Positions 23,917 through 32,259 are shown, counted from the stretch's first letter. The stretch: DNA of 64,000 nucleotides from Amycolatopsis thermophila (GCF_030814215.1 NZ_JAUSUT010000001.1:558001-622000); one strand, 5' to 3'. Notes: generated by a model from the letters alone, not told the origin. Made by a program: numbers and translations.

Positions 23917-23945
23917 TTGGCACACTCCGGCAAGTTGTGTAAGGT
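23917..23945 (+). promoter_or_regulatory. Divergent promoter, leaderless
   Basis: TTGGCA (23917-23922), 17 bp, TAAGGT (23940-23945), then 7 nt to the ATG at 23953. It shares the CAAGTTGTGTAAGGTTGG sequence type with the divergent promoter 80 bp away. Confidence 0.75.
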
Positions 23946-23952
23946 TGGGCGC

Positions 23953-24435
23953 ATGACAGCGCAACAGGGCATCGCCGAGATCAGCGCACAGGAACTCCGT
24001 ACCCGCAAGGCCGGCAGCGACGAGTCCGCCTGGTCCGACGTGCTCAACGACGCCGAGATCCGCAACACCGCCACCTACGTGCGGCGGCGCGGACGGCTGA
24101 TGATGCTCGCGCTGAACCCGACCACCTACGCCCGACTCTCCGGCCTCGTCGACGGCGCGAACGCTCCGGCTCCACAGCGGATCGTGTCTCCGCCGCGCCC
24201 GGTGAACGGCAGCGAGCGGCTGGACCTCTCGCACATCACCGACCCGAACGCGCGGGTCATCATGGACTCGCGGCTGGCGTTCCGGGAGCTGGCGCAGATC
24301 CAGCCGCGCGTGGAGAACGGCTGGCATGTGACGGTGGTGCGGTGGGATCGCCCGGCCGCGGTGTTCGTGCCGCCGTCATGGGCGCCGCAGCACGCCCTGG
24401 AGGCCGCGTTGGAGATGGCCCACTCGGGGGACTAA
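23953..24435 (+). CDS. Phd/YefM-like DNA-binding protein, leaderless (160 aa)
   Basis: The N-terminal 75 residues resemble the Phd/YefM antitoxin fold: ISAQELRTR, SDVLNDAEI, TATYVRRRGRLMMLALNPTTYARL. The C-terminal part is a second, unidentified helical/beta domain. The ATG follows the -10 box by 7 nt, so the mRNA is predicted leaderless. It sits divergently from the operon whose promoter bears the palindrome GTTGCGCAAC, making it a candidate repressor of that promoter. No toxin gene follows directly. Confidence 0.8.
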   Translation: MTAQQGIAEISAQELRTRKAGSDESAWSDVLNDAEIRNTATYVRRRGRLMMLALNPTTYARLSGLVDGANAPAPQRIVSPPRPVNGSERLDLSHITDPNARVIMDSRLAFRELAQIQPRVENGWHVTVVRWDRPAAVFVPPSWAPQHALEAALEMAHSGD

Positions 24436-24505
24436 CCCTCAAGTTCGTAACACCCGGGCGCGCCTGTTGCGATACCCCGACCGTGAGCAGGTCGAGGGGA
24501 ACCAC

Positions 24506-24689
24506 ATGGCAGTCACAACGCACCAACTGGCGACCAACAGCGCAACCCGTGCGCACCGCCGCCGACCGCACGCCCTGTCCCGGATGTCACAAGCCTGTCC
24601 GCTACTACGACAACCGGCCGGAAACCCACCTCACCCCGAAAGACCGGCGCGGCCGGCGCGCCAACTGCCCAGGCCGCGCCGCTGCCTAG
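24506..24689 (+). pseudogene. Zn-ribbon protein, frame disrupted
   Basis: The ATG at 24506 has a good GAGGGGAACCAC site but its own frame gives no Zn motif. The frame that ends at 24689 carries PCPGCHKPVRYYDNRPETHL and RRANCPGR, clearly a small ribbon. A single extra base near 24521-24525 would join them. Alternatively translation starts at a GTG near 24552 without a ribosome site. Confidence 0.5.
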
Positions 24690-25261
24690 CGGGCGAACCA
24701 CTCGAACCGCTCGTGCGCGCGTGACGGCGTCGGCCCGGCCTGCCCCTGGTACCGCGAGCCCGCCTCCGCCGACCCGTACGGGTGCTCGGCCGGGGACTCC
24801 AGCCGGAACAGGCACAGCTGCCCCACCTTCATGCCCGGCCACAGAGCGATTGGCAGGTTCGCCACATTCGACAGCTCCAGCGTGATGGTGCCGGTGAACC
24901 CGGGGTCGATGAACCCGGCCGTCGAGTGCGTCAGCAGCCCGAGCCGCCCGAGTGACGACTTGCCTTCCAGCCGCCCGGCGAGGTCATCGGGCAGGGCGAA
25001 CCGCTCGAACGTCGAAGCCAGCACGAACTCCCCGGGGTGCAGCATGAACGGCTCCCCCACTTCCGGCTCGACCAGTGTGGTCAGCTCGTCCTGGTGCTCG
25101 GCCGGGTCGATGTGCGAGTACCGGTGGTTGTTGAACACCCGGAACCCGCGATCCAGGCGCACGTCGATGCTGGCAGGCTGGAGCATCGCGGTATCCCAGG
25201 GCTCGACCCCGAATCGGCCGGCTGCGAGTTCTTTGCGGAGGTCGCGGTCGCTGAGCAGCAC
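24686..25261 (-). CDS. dcd: dCTP deaminase (dUMP-forming type likely)
   Basis: A 191-aa homologue of dCTP deaminase with [19 protein letters not shown], the catalytic loop [33 protein letters not shown] and [14 protein letters not shown]. Actinobacterial Dcd proteins often combine deamination and triphosphate hydrolysis to give dUMP for thymidylate synthesis. In a phage it increases the dTMP supply and lowers dUTP. Length fits the family (about 190 residues). Confidence 0.93.
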   Translation of the reverse strand: MLLSDRDLRKELAAGRFGVEPWDTAMLQPASIDVRLDRGFRVFNNHRYSHIDPAEHQDELTTLVEPEVGEPFMLHPGEFVLASTFERFALPDDLAGRLEGKSSLGRLGLLTHSTAGFIDPGFTGTITLELSNVANLPIALWPGMKVGQLCLFRLESPAEHPYGSAEAGSRYQGQAGPTPSRAHERFEWFAR

Positions 25262-25310
25262 CCGGACACGATACGCGGGGGCGATCCGGCTTGCGTCCGC
25301 CCTTCGGTCG

Positions 25311-25508
25311 TCAGCGGAACACTACGAGCGGAGTAGCGATCGCGTTCTCACACCCGGGTGTGTGCGCGCGGCCGTAGCGGGCGGGCCCGATGTGCGGGCG
25401 GAGAGCTTCCAGGGCGGCACAGTGTTCCGGGGAGCCAGAGCCGTGGGCTTCGCGGGCGGCGGTGGCGGCGTCGTTGACGGTGCAGTACTCGCAGCGGGTG
25501 GCGGACAC
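25311..25508 (-). CDS. Small Cys-pair protein (65 aa)
   Basis: The GTG at 25508 follows CGAGGAGGCGCCC. It has a CEYC pair and an isolated Cys (HTPGCENAI). Possible Zn-binding peptide; no family recognised. Confidence 0.65.
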   Translation of the reverse strand: MSATRCEYCTVNDAATAAREAHGSGSPEHCAALEALRPHIGPARYGRAHTPGCENAIATPLVVFR

Positions 25509-25623
25509 GGGCGCCTCCTCGGGCGTCGGGGCCCGGGCTGGTGCCCCCCGGGCCGGGGTCGGTTCGCTCGTGTCCTGGCGGTCGCCGGGGCTGCCCCGGT
25601 TGGGGCGGCCCCGGCCTTCGCGG

Positions 25624-25860
25624 TTAGGCGTGGCTGTTGCGGTGCTTGTCGGCCTCGTACTTGGCGAACGTCAGGGTCGGCTCGATGAAGTACTTGTTGG
25701 TGAGGCGTTCACCGCCCGGCAGGTAGACGGCCCAGCCGCGGCCTTCCCGGCGGATCTGGTAGCCCTCGTAGTTTTCGTAGGTGTTGCGATCTTTGCGGAC
25801 CCATGCGCCGGTCTGGAGGTCGTGGCGGTGCTGGTTGTTCTGGGCGACCGTGGGGTGCAT
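25624..25860 (-). CDS. Small hypothetical protein (78 aa)
   Basis: ATG at 25860 after GAAACGAGGAGGAACC, a strong ribosome site. Contains EGYQIRREGRGWAVYLPGGERLTN, which looks like a small beta-sheet core. It follows a TATAGT promoter at 25895. Confidence 0.8.
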   Translation of the reverse strand: MHPTVAQNNQHRHDLQTGAWVRKDRNTYENYEGYQIRREGRGWAVYLPGGERLTNKYFIEPTLTFAKYEADKHRNSHA

Positions 25861-25894
25861 GGTTCCTCCTCGTTTCCCCTGCTCTCTGTTAACG

Positions 25895-25900
25895 ACTATA
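25895..25900 (-). promoter_or_regulatory. TATAGT-family promoter
   Basis: On the minus strand GGGGTATAGTCGTTAACAG; -10 box TATAGT. It is 35 bp upstream of the 25860 start. Confidence 0.65.
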
Positions 25901-25997
25901 CCCCAGAGGGTGGGGTGGGACCACAACTCCGCAGGTGCTCCCCAGCACAGCAGTCGGGGCGGCAGCAACCGCCACCGCCCCGCTCACCCATCCGCCT

Positions 25998-26524
25998 CTA
26001 CGCGGCCGCGCCCCCCGCCGATCGCGCCCACGCCGCCACCGTCGCGAAGTCCTCGTCGACCAGCCCGACCTTCGCTGACACCTCGTGCAGCAGGGTCGGC
26101 GTCCCGGCCCGCGCCCGCTCGAACCCCTCCCGCGGCTTCGGGTACTCGCCGAAGTCGTCATCCAGCCACACCAGCGGCCGCCCTGCGCGTACTCGAGCAC
26201 CGGCCCGAACTTCCACGATGGGCCGCGGCCCTTCTCGACGTCGATCACCGGCAGCGCGGGCAGCCCGATCCGCGGGCCGATCCAGGTGTTCGCGTCGTGC
26301 TCCCACGTGGTGCACCACACCAGTTCGTAGCCGGTCTGCGCGGCGAGCGCGAGCAGCCGCGCCCCGTGGTCGGGGTGCAGCCACACCCGCAGCGCGTCCG
26401 GCCCGTCCCACGACCGCGGGTTCATCCGGTGCTTGCGGTACCCGGCCCGCAACCGGGGCTTGTTCGTGCCGGCGAAGGGGTTCAGGGGGCCATCGACGTC
26501 GAGCAGGAGCAGGCCCGTGGCCAT
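25998..26524 (-). pseudogene. HAD-family phosphatase, frameshifted
   Basis: From MATGLLLLDVDGPLNPFAG (HAD motif I, DVDG with the nucleophile Asp) the frame runs to YAQGG, then the conserved C-terminal half (RPLVWLDDDFGEYPKPREGFERAR, and VDEDFATVAAWARSAGG) is in the next frame. One base is missing near 26176-26185, in a GGGCGGCCG context. If the base is real in nature, the gene would be dead; it may also be an assembly error. An intact protein would be a small hydrolase of about 175 residues. Confidence 0.8.
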
Positions 26525-26541
26525 GCGCATGTCCTTCCTGA

Positions 26542-26994
26542 TCAGAACGGGGGCTCGTCGGTGAACTGGCCGGCCGGTGCCGGGGCCGAGCCCCACGGTT
26601 CGTCGCTCGCCGCGGCTCCGCCGCTGCCGCGGCTGACCTTGTTCACCTTCGCGGTGGCGTAGCGCAGGGAGGGGCCGATCTCGTCGACCTCCAGTTCCAC
26701 CACGGTGCGTTTCTCGCCTTCCTTGGTCTCGAACGACCGCTGCTTGAGGCGGCCCTGCACGATCACCCGCGTGCCCCGGGTCAGGGACTCGGCGACGTTC
26801 TCGGCGGCCTGCCGCCACAGGTTGCAGCGCAGGAACAGCGCCTCGCCGTCCTTCCACTCCCCCGTGGCTTTGTCGAAGGTGCGCGGGGTGGACGCCACGG
26901 TGAAGTTCGCGACGGCCGCGCCCGACGGCGTGAACCGCAACTCGGGATCGCTCGTGAGGTTCCCGACGACGGTGATGACGGTGTCTCCAGCCAT
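26542..26994 (-). CDS. ssb: Single-stranded DNA-binding protein
   Basis: A 150-aa [62 protein letters not shown], and the acidic C-terminal tip DEPPF (as used by host repair partners). The linker is short and Gly/Ala-rich. It coats single-stranded DNA at replication forks and supports RecT-type annealing. Length is typical for actinophage SSB. Confidence 0.95.
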   Translation of the reverse strand: MAGDTVITVVGNLTSDPELRFTPSGAAVANFTVASTPRTFDKATGEWKDGEALFLRCNLWRQAAENVAESLTRGTRVIVQGRLKQRSFETKEGEKRTVVELEVDEIGPSLRYATAKVNKVSRGSGGAAASDEPWGSAPAPAGQFTDEPPF

Positions 26995-27057
26995 GTTGCC
27001 TCGCTCTCTCGTTCGCGCTCGTGCGTATCGTCCCGCCCGCCACCGACGATTTCTGTG

Positions 27058-27094
27058 GTGTGCCGTCCCGGCGCAGGGGGCCGGGACGGCACAC
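27058..27094 (-). terminator. Intergenic hairpin
   Basis: GTGTGCCGTCCCGG pairs perfectly with CCGGGACGGCACAC, loop about 9 nt, between the 27098 gene and ssb. No T tract. Confidence 0.45.
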
Positions 27095-27097
27095 CAT

Positions 27098-27505
27098 TCA
27101 GTGGGTCGGCTTGTGCTCCTCGACGTAGTCCCGCATGAGCTGCAGCAGCTCGACGCCAGTGGGCAGGTCGGTGTACCCGGCACGCTTCACGTGCTGCCTG
27201 CACTCCTCGGTGTCCCCGCAATCGCAGGTGAAGTTGCTGGGCCCGCTGTCCCATTCATCCAGCGCCCCACCGTCGAACGTAGCGGAGTCGATGACCCAGC
27301 GGCCATCGACGAACCGCACGTACACGTGGAGACCGTTATCGATGATGTGGTCGCCGGTGGGTGCGTTGCGCAGCACCCAGTTGTCGCCATCGAGCCACAT
27401 GAGGTCTTGGCCGCAGCCACGGCAGGGTTTGATGCGGTCAAAGCGGTCAGGGTCGTCGTCGGGCCGGTGGCCTTCGGTGGCGCAGCGCGGTTCGGTGGCG
27501 GTCAC
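27098..27505 (-). CDS. Zn-ribbon hypothetical protein (135 aa)
   Basis: GTG start overlaps the upstream stop. Cys pairs at CRGCGQ (residues 28-33) and CDCGDTEEC indicate zinc binding; between them lies a beta segment [15 protein letters not shown]. No family recognised. Confidence 0.75.
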   Translation of the reverse strand: MTATEPRCATEGHRPDDDPDRFDRIKPCRGCGQDLMWLDGDNWVLRNAPTGDHIIDNGLHVYVRFVDGRWVIDSATFDGGALDEWDSGPSNFTCDCGDTEECRQHVKRAGYTDLPTGVELLQLMRDYVEEHKPTH

Positions 27506-27783
27506 CACTGCACCTCCGCGAGGTGCTTCGCGAGCCCGGCCGCGATGGTTTCGATGACGGCGAAGCGGGTGTGCAAGGGCTGGTCGATGGTGGCGAGCTG
27601 TCCGTCGGCGGCGAAGGAGATGCGGTACCCGCTGGGGGTGATCGCGACGGTGACGCCGGTGGGGTGGTTGAGGATCGCGTTGTCCTCGTTGGGCCGGGTG
27701 AATCCGTGTTCGCGGAGGAGGGCGTCGAGCGCTTGGGCGGCGGCCTCGACGGCTTCGCCGAGGAGCGGGTGCGTGGACTGCAC
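27502..27783 (-). CDS. Hypothetical protein (93 aa)
   Basis: Start GTG at 27783 with CCGGAAAGGAACAGCCC. Two helices followed by a beta hairpin (VTVAITPSGYRISF) and a helix. No motif recognised. Overlaps the next gene. Confidence 0.7.
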   Translation of the reverse strand: MQSTHPLLGEAVEAAAQALDALLREHGFTRPNEDNAILNHPTGVTVAITPSGYRISFAADGQLATIDQPLHTRFAVIETIAAGLAKHLAEVQW

Positions 27784-27799
27784 GGGCTGTTCCTTTCCG

Positions 27800-27827
27800 G
27801 TCGGGCGCGGTGGTGGCCGCGCCCGAC
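27800..27827 (-). terminator. Intergenic hairpin
   Basis: GTCGGGCGCGG-TGGTG-GCCGCGCCCGAC between the 27783 start and the LPD29 gene. Confidence 0.4.
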
Positions 27828-27838
27828 CTGGTTGGGGG

Positions 27839-28405
27839 TTAGGCGTTGCGGGGGGTTTTGACGGATGCGCGGTAGATGCCGTCGCTGACGGTGTCGTACC
27901 GGCCGTACTGGTAGGGGCCGCCGCGCAGCTGCTCGTGCTCGGGCGCGTCGGCGGGGAGGCCGGACTTGCGGGCGACGAGGGCGCGCAGTTCCTCGCGGAA
28001 CTCTGGCGAGATGCGGCGTTGGCGGTTGATGTAGTCGGAGAGGAACTGGACCAGCTCGGCGTTGGCGCAGCAGCGGGAGTCGTGGACACCGTTGCGATCG
28101 CGGCTGTCGGCGCCGTAGGTCTCGGCGACGCGGGCGCCGTGCTCGGGGCAGTACCAGGAGCTGGCGTTGTAGGCGCAGTCGGTGCGGCCGTCGAACCGCT
28201 CGCCGGCGAACGCGCCGGTGATCTGCTGGACCTGGTCCTCGGTGGGGCCGTCGGTCCAGGTGATGTCGACGGAGGCGCCGCCGCTGTAGCGGCTGGTTCG
28301 GACGGAGAACTTGACGCCGGGGAACGTGGCCTTGAGGTGCTTGCGGATGAGCTTCGCGGCTTCGGCGCTGTCGATGTAGCGGGCCGGTGCGGCGGTGGTC
28401 TCCAT
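27839..28405 (-). CDS. LPD29-domain protein (188 aa)
   Basis: The N-terminal 75 residues (YIDSAEAAKLIRKHLKATFPGVKFSV, SGGASVDITWTDGPTEDQV) resemble LPD29, a small domain of the large polyvalent proteins of phages and plasmids. It also has Cys/His-rich loops (WYCPEH, DSRCCANAEL) in the second half. Start METTAAPARY follows the TATAGT promoter at 28447. The function of LPD29 is not established. Confidence 0.85.
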   Translation of the reverse strand: METTAAPARYIDSAEAAKLIRKHLKATFPGVKFSVRTSRYSGGASVDITWTDGPTEDQVQQITGAFAGERFDGRTDCAYNASSWYCPEHGARVAETYGADSRDRNGVHDSRCCANAELVQFLSDYINRQRRISPEFREELRALVARKSGLPADAPEHEQLRGGPYQYGRYDTVSDGIYRASVKTPRNA

Positions 28406-28446
28406 GGTGTTTCCCCCTTCGGTCGGTGTCCGTCCTGACGTAAATG

Positions 28447-28474
28447 ACTATACCCCTACTGTTGGGGATCGCAA
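28447..28474 (-). promoter_or_regulatory. TATAGT promoter with -35
   Basis: TTGCGA (28469-28474), 16 bp, TATAGT (28447-28452), then CATTTACG on the minus strand. Drives the LPD29 operon. Confidence 0.75.
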
Positions 28475-28566
28475 CACCGTGTCCGCGTGCTCAGCAGCAC
28501 ACCCGTAACGCCTCTGATCAGCAAAGATTCCCCGCAGGCCCTCTAGCCTGTTGCGACTCTTGTGGG

Positions 28567-28572
28567 TATAGT
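28567..28572 (+). promoter_or_regulatory. TATAGT promoter, divergent
   Basis: TATAGTCGTTTACATC, with a TGG extension before the box. It starts the 28610 operon; a leader with CGCAACCGCAAC and GAGGGGG ribosome site follows. Confidence 0.7.
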
Positions 28573-28609
28573 CGTTTACATCGCAACCGCAACACCCGAG
28601 GGGGACACC

Positions 28610-29095
28610 GTGGAAACCATCACCGCGCCGATCAACATCGACAAGCTCCAAGCCGCCTACGACGAGGCCGTCGCCACCACCGACCGCCTCCAGAACGAGG
28701 AAGCCGCCGCCCTCGACCGCCTGGACACCCGCGAAGCCGCGCGGCTCCACGTGCTGGCAGCCGCCTCCCGCGCCGGCTCCAACTTCCTGGCCGCGCTGAT
28801 CCAGCTCGACCGGTTCCGCAGCGCCGAGCGCCTGGAGTGGAAGCGGCACACCGTGTTCCAGCCGCACCGCGTGGACGACGGCAACCTGATCGCCCACCTG
28901 CCCGGCGGCGGCGAGCCGCTGTCGTTCCCGCTGGACTCCACCCTTCCGACCGAGCGCTACGACTCGCCGGTCGTGATCGACCCCGGCATGGGTGTTGTGC
29001 CCGTGGACGCCGCGAGCCTGGACGACCTGCACGGCGCGGTGCGCGCCTGGGCGCGGGTGTTCATCGGCCGTGACGACATCGAGTTCCCCGCCTGA
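28610..29095 (+). CDS. Helical protein (161 aa)
   Basis: GTG at 28610 with CGAGGGGGACACC. The first 60 residues look like a coiled coil (KLQAAYDEAVATTDRLQNEE). The rest is alpha/beta with no known motif. It opens a plus-strand operon to 36.3 kb. Confidence 0.8.
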   Translation: METITAPINIDKLQAAYDEAVATTDRLQNEEAAALDRLDTREAARLHVLAAASRAGSNFLAALIQLDRFRSAERLEWKRHTVFQPHRVDDGNLIAHLPGGGEPLSFPLDSTLPTERYDSPVVIDPGMGVVPVDAASLDDLHGAVRAWARVFIGRDDIEFPA

Positions 29096-29117
29096 TCCAC
29101 CTCTCCCCCCGATCCCC

Positions 29118-29157
29118 GGGGGCCCGCCTGTTGTCGCCCACTCCCGGCGGGCCCCCG
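29118..29157 (+). terminator. Intergenic hairpin
   Basis: GGGGGCCCGCC pairs with GGCGGGCCCCC around an 18-nt loop between the 28610 and 29188 genes. Confidence 0.4.
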
Positions 29158-29187
29158 GACCCACCACACCACCCCAAGGAGACCCCC

Positions 29188-29289
29188 ATGTCCGACAACC
29201 CGTGGCGCGACGACGTCGACAGCGAGCCCGTTGACCCCGACTTCGACCGGCGAGTGCTCGACCGACTGCGCGACCAGGAAAGCCGCTGA
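29188..29289 (+). CDS. Tiny acidic protein (33 aa)
   Basis: MSDNPWRDDVDSEPVDPDF begins a 33-residue peptide with an excellent AAGGAGACCCCC ribosome site. Predicted mainly helical. Tiny acidic peptides of this kind are common in actinophage early operons. Confidence 0.6.
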   Translation: MSDNPWRDDVDSEPVDPDFDRRVLDRLRDQESR

Positions 29290-29294
29290 CCGCC

Positions 29295-29327
29295 CGGCCC
29301 GCCCCGTGACCACACCGGGGCGGGCCG
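29295..29327 (+). terminator. Intergenic hairpin
   Basis: CGGCCCGCCCCG pairs with CGGGGCGGGCCG; loop TGACCACAC. Sits between the 29188 and 29369 genes. Confidence 0.45.
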
Positions 29328-29368
29328 GGACACCACCACCTCAACCCGCGACAGGAAGGAACCCCGCG

Positions 29369-29824
29369 ATGTCCGACGAGATCGGGCGCTTGGATCACCT
29401 CGGGATCAACGTGGTCGTCTACGAGCGGCCGGACGGCAAGATCCAGGTCACCGTGGACACCTCCGGCCGCCCGGAGCAGGAGGACGACCCGCGCGTCGGG
29501 CCGATCAACCTGCGGGTGTCCCTCAATGACGGGGACCTGTGGGACAACGGCCCCGTGGACCACGCCGTGATGGAGCTGGCCGAGCCCCAGGCGTTGCCGC
29601 TGGTGCGCATCGAGACCGGCGGCAACCTGGTGTGCCCCCGCTGCGGCGAGGTCAACCGCATCGTCGAGTTCGACCAAGCGTGCCGGATCAACACGCTGTC
29701 CGTCGAGGACGGCGCGGTGAAGGCCACGACCGGTCAGGGCGACTGGGACCACGACCACTTCGCCTGCCAGGCATGCGGAAAGCGCGTCGAGCTCCCCGAT
29801 GGCGTCGAGATCCACCACTCCTGA
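29369..29824 (+). CDS. Protein with C-terminal Zn ribbon (151 aa)
   Basis: The N-terminal half is beta-rich; the C-terminal half has CPRCGEVNR and CQACGKR pairs about 45 residues apart, a ribbon. ATG after AAGGAACCCCGCG. No family recognised. Confidence 0.8.
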   Translation: MSDEIGRLDHLGINVVVYERPDGKIQVTVDTSGRPEQEDDPRVGPINLRVSLNDGDLWDNGPVDHAVMELAEPQALPLVRIETGGNLVCPRCGEVNRIVEFDQACRINTLSVEDGAVKATTGQGDWDHDHFACQACGKRVELPDGVEIHHS

Positions 29825-29857
29825 CCGCACCGAAACGACACCGCGAACGGGGAAACG

Positions 29858-30769
29858 ATGAGCATCACGATCACGCACACCTACGCCGACGGCACCCTGC
29901 TGGACGGCACGAGCCGGGAGCAGGGCCGCCGGGGAGAACCGGTCCGGGCGGTGCTTGACCGCCACGGGTGGCGGTGGGGCCGCACCATCGGGTGCTGGTA
30001 TCAGCGCAACAGCCGCGACCGGCCCGCCGATCCCGGGCGGATCGAGGCCACCGCGCGGGAGCTGCGGTCGCTGGGGCTCGAGGTCACGGTGGAGGTGGAC
30101 AACACCCCGCGCGACATGGCGGCGGCTGAGGCTGACCGCGCCGAGCGCATGGAGGACCGGGCGGCCGCGTTGCAGGCGAAGGCGTCCCGGCGCGCCAACG
30201 CAGCGGCGGCGCGCGAGGCTGCCGCGAGCCGGGTGCTGGACGGCATCCCGATGGGTCAGCCGTTGCTGGTGGACCACTACAGCTACCGCGCCGACCGGAA
30301 CCGGCGGGAGCGGGCGTTCAGCAACCTGGACAAGGCCTTGAAGCTGTCGCGAGAGGCTGATCACCACGCCGAGCGCGCCGCGACGGCGGCCCGCCACATG
30401 GACCACCGGTACAACCCGGTGACGGTGGCCAACCGGATCGTGGACCTGGAGGCCAAGTTGCGGCGCCGTTCGCTCAACGAGGAGTACCGGGCGAAGTACG
30501 AGAACGAGCTGGCCTACTGGCGCGGGGTGCGGGAGCAGCAGATCGCCGCCGGTGAGGTGGTCGAGTACGGGCCGCACAACGTCGCCGTGGACGGCTGGGT
30601 GAAGGGCTGGGCCGGGTCCGGCTGGTTCCGGGTGGTGCGGGTCAACAAGACCACGGTCACGCTCGCCACGACGCGCAGCGCGATCGATGAGACGAAGTGG
30701 CTGACCAACACGCTGCCCTATCACCGCATCACGGGGTACCGGGCGCCCGAGGAGGTGGAGGCACGGTGA
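29858..30769 (+). CDS. DUF3560-domain protein (303 aa)
   Basis: Contains the DUF3560 pattern MGQPLLVDHYSYRADRNRRER, FSNLDKALKLSREADHHAERA, flanked by N-terminal coiled coil (RMEDRAAALQAKASRRANAAAARE) and a C-terminal beta domain. DUF3560 proteins are found on plasmids and phages next to replication or DNA-processing genes; biochemical role unknown. The C-terminal YRITGYRAPEEVE tail is typical of the phage form. Confidence 0.85.
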   Translation: MSITITHTYADGTLLDGTSREQGRRGEPVRAVLDRHGWRWGRTIGCWYQRNSRDRPADPGRIEATARELRSLGLEVTVEVDNTPRDMAAAEADRAERMEDRAAALQAKASRRANAAAAREAAASRVLDGIPMGQPLLVDHYSYRADRNRRERAFSNLDKALKLSREADHHAERAATAARHMDHRYNPVTVANRIVDLEAKLRRRSLNEEYRAKYENELAYWRGVREQQIAAGEVVEYGPHNVAVDGWVKGWAGSGWFRVVRVNKTTVTLATTRSAIDETKWLTNTLPYHRITGYRAPEEVEAR

Positions 30770-30849
30770 TCACGACCGACTTGCCCGGCGGGTTCGACCA
30801 GGGGTTCTTCGGGGAGCGGGAGGGGTTCACCCTTCCGCCGGTGTTCTGA
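30766..30849 (+). CDS. Tiny protein (27 aa)
   Basis: MITTDLPGGFDQGFFGERE begins a 27-residue peptide. GTG overlaps the preceding stop; the TGATG junction links it to the HTH gene. Function unknown; coupling is the main support. Confidence 0.55.
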   Translation: MITTDLPGGFDQGFFGEREGFTLPPVF

Positions 30850-31163
30850 TGGGCGGCCGGGAGGCGCCGGCGGTGGGGGTGCGCTCGTGCCGCCGGTGCG
30901 GTGGCCGGTTCACGCGGGAACGGCCGTTGGTGTGTCGGGGGTTGCACGGCCAGTGCTACGACCACGCGCGTGCGGTGGGTGAGCTGCATCGGTATCCGGT
31001 GACGCGGCGCACGATCGATCGGGAGGAGATGGCCCGGTTGGAGGCTGCGGGGTTGTCGACTGGGGAGATCGCGGAGCGGTTCAGGGTGTCGCCGGGGGCG
31101 GTGCGGGTGGCGCGGCATCGGCTGCGGCGTGGGGGTGCCGTCGTGCCTGGGGGCGGATCGTAG
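30849..31163 (+). CDS. Zn-ribbon and HTH protein (104 aa)
   Basis: An N-terminal Cys motif (CRRCGGRF, CRGLHGQC) and a C-terminal helix-turn-helix of the sigma-70 region 4/homeodomain-like kind: GLSTGEIAERFRVSPGAVRVARHRL. Probably a small transcription factor. Coupled upstream by TGATG. Confidence 0.85.
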   Translation: MGGREAPAVGVRSCRRCGGRFTRERPLVCRGLHGQCYDHARAVGELHRYPVTRRTIDREEMARLEAAGLSTGEIAERFRVSPGAVRVARHRLRRGGAVVPGGGS

Positions 31164-31219
31164 GCTGTCCTCCCCCGGCGCTGCCGCTGTGAGCGGTCCG
31201 TGGCGGGTGTTCCCGCAGG

Positions 31220-31256
31220 TCAAAACCCTTGACTATGTTCAGGGTTTTGGATTAAC
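31220..31256 (+). promoter_or_regulatory. Palindromic operator/promoter of the HicA-like operon
   Basis: AAAACCCTTGACTATGTTCAGGGTTTT is an 8-bp perfect inverted repeat (arms AAAACCCT / AGGGTTTT). Inside it starts TTGACT, which with TTAACC 17 bp downstream forms a plausible promoter. Autoregulation by the HTH partner is expected. Confidence 0.6.
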
Positions 31257-31285
31257 CTTGCGATACCGCAAGGGAAAGGCGCATA

Positions 31286-31540
31286 ATGGGACGCGAGGAC
31301 GAGCTGGAGAAGCTGATCGCCTGGGCCGAGTCCCAGGGCTGGACGGTCAAGACCGACAAGAAGGGGTACCGCCACTTCTACAACCCGGCCGGCGACTGGG
31401 TTGTCCGCCACCCCGCCACACCCGGCAACCCGCGTCGACGACTGGCCGAGGTCCAGACCGCGCTCAAACGCAACGGCCTGGAGGTCCCGCCGCCCAGCAG
31501 GGCAGAACAGCGACGCCGCGCCCGCAAGGAGGCCGACTGA
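31286..31540 (+). CDS. HicA-like toxin candidate (84 aa)
   Basis: The double-stranded-RNA-binding-like fold of HicA/YcfA: WAESQGWTVKTDKKGYRHF, followed by WVVRHPATPGNPRRRLAEVQTALKRNGLEV, the basic His-containing loop of this family. HicA proteins cleave mRNA. The next gene is an HTH protein and could be the antitoxin. The C-terminus is basic (EQRRRARKEAD). Confidence 0.8.
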   Translation: MGREDELEKLIAWAESQGWTVKTDKKGYRHFYNPAGDWVVRHPATPGNPRRRLAEVQTALKRNGLEVPPPSRAEQRRRARKEAD

Positions 31541-32259
31541 TGAAGAACTGGACCGTGGAGGTGCTTGTCCGGGTCCAGGGCAAGCAGCTCGACAACGACG
31601 ACCTGATCGCCCTCGCGGACCTGGCCGACGAGCAGCACGAGTGGACCCTGGCCCGGTGGGAGCTGGGCAACGGGTTCTGGATCATCGGCGACGCTGACGC
31701 AGTGACGACGGCCGAGGCCGCCGACAAGCTGTACCAGGCCGTCGCCGCGTGGATCGACCCGCTGCCGCTGAACGCGTCGGTGGCGAGCGTGCGTGCGGTG
31801 GACCCGGACGTGTTCGAGATGGAGACCGAGCAGTCGACGGTGCCGGAGCTGGTGTCGTCGGTGGAGGCTGCGGAGATCCTGGGCGTGACCAGGCAGCGGG
31901 TGAACCAGCTGGCCGACCGGCCCGACTTCCCGGCGCCGCTGTACCGCCTCAAGACCGGGCCGTTGTGGACGCGGATGTCGGTCGAGGCGTTCGGTAAGCG
32001 GTGGGTGCGCAAGCCGGGTAGGCCGCGGAAGGCTGAGCCGGATGGTGGCGACGAGCTGCGTCAGGCTCTCGGCACCGTGACATCGATGGTGGGCCGGGCG
32101 ACGCGGTCGGCGGTGACCGGCAAGTTCACGTCGAAGACGACACCCAAGAACGGGGTGGTCCGGGCCACCAAGGCCGCGGCGAGGCTCGGTGGCGCGGTGG
32201 CCGGCCGGTCGACGGCGGCGCGGCAGATGCCGGGCGCGAAGAAGCGCGGGAACGCGTGA
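31540..32259 (+). CDS. HTH protein, candidate antitoxin (239 aa)
   Basis: N-terminal 75 residues form an alpha/beta domain; the middle holds a MerR/AlpA-type HTH: VSSVEAAEILGVTRQRVNQLADRPDFPAPLYRL. The C-terminus is long, basic and Ser/Thr/Lys-rich (VRATKAAARLGGAVAGRS). ATG overlaps the HicA-like stop (TGATG). A paired toxin-HTH arrangement with a palindromic promoter supports a toxin-antitoxin reading, though HicB is the usual partner of HicA. Confidence 0.75.
   Translation: MKNWTVEVLVRVQGKQLDNDDLIALADLADEQHEWTLARWELGNGFWIIGDADAVTTAEAADKLYQAVAAWIDPLPLNASVASVRAVDPDVFEMETEQSTVPELVSSVEAAEILGVTRQRVNQLADRPDFPAPLYRLKTGPLWTRMSVEAFGKRWVRKPGRPRKAEPDGGDELRQALGTVTSMVGRATRSAVTGKFTSKTTPKNGVVRATKAAARLGGAVAGRSTAARQMPGAKKRGNA

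Noticed and set aside
26705-28438. 577-codon plus-strand ORF over ssb and the LPD29 gene
   Set aside because: ssb and LPD29 are clear on the minus strand; the plus-strand frame has no domain.
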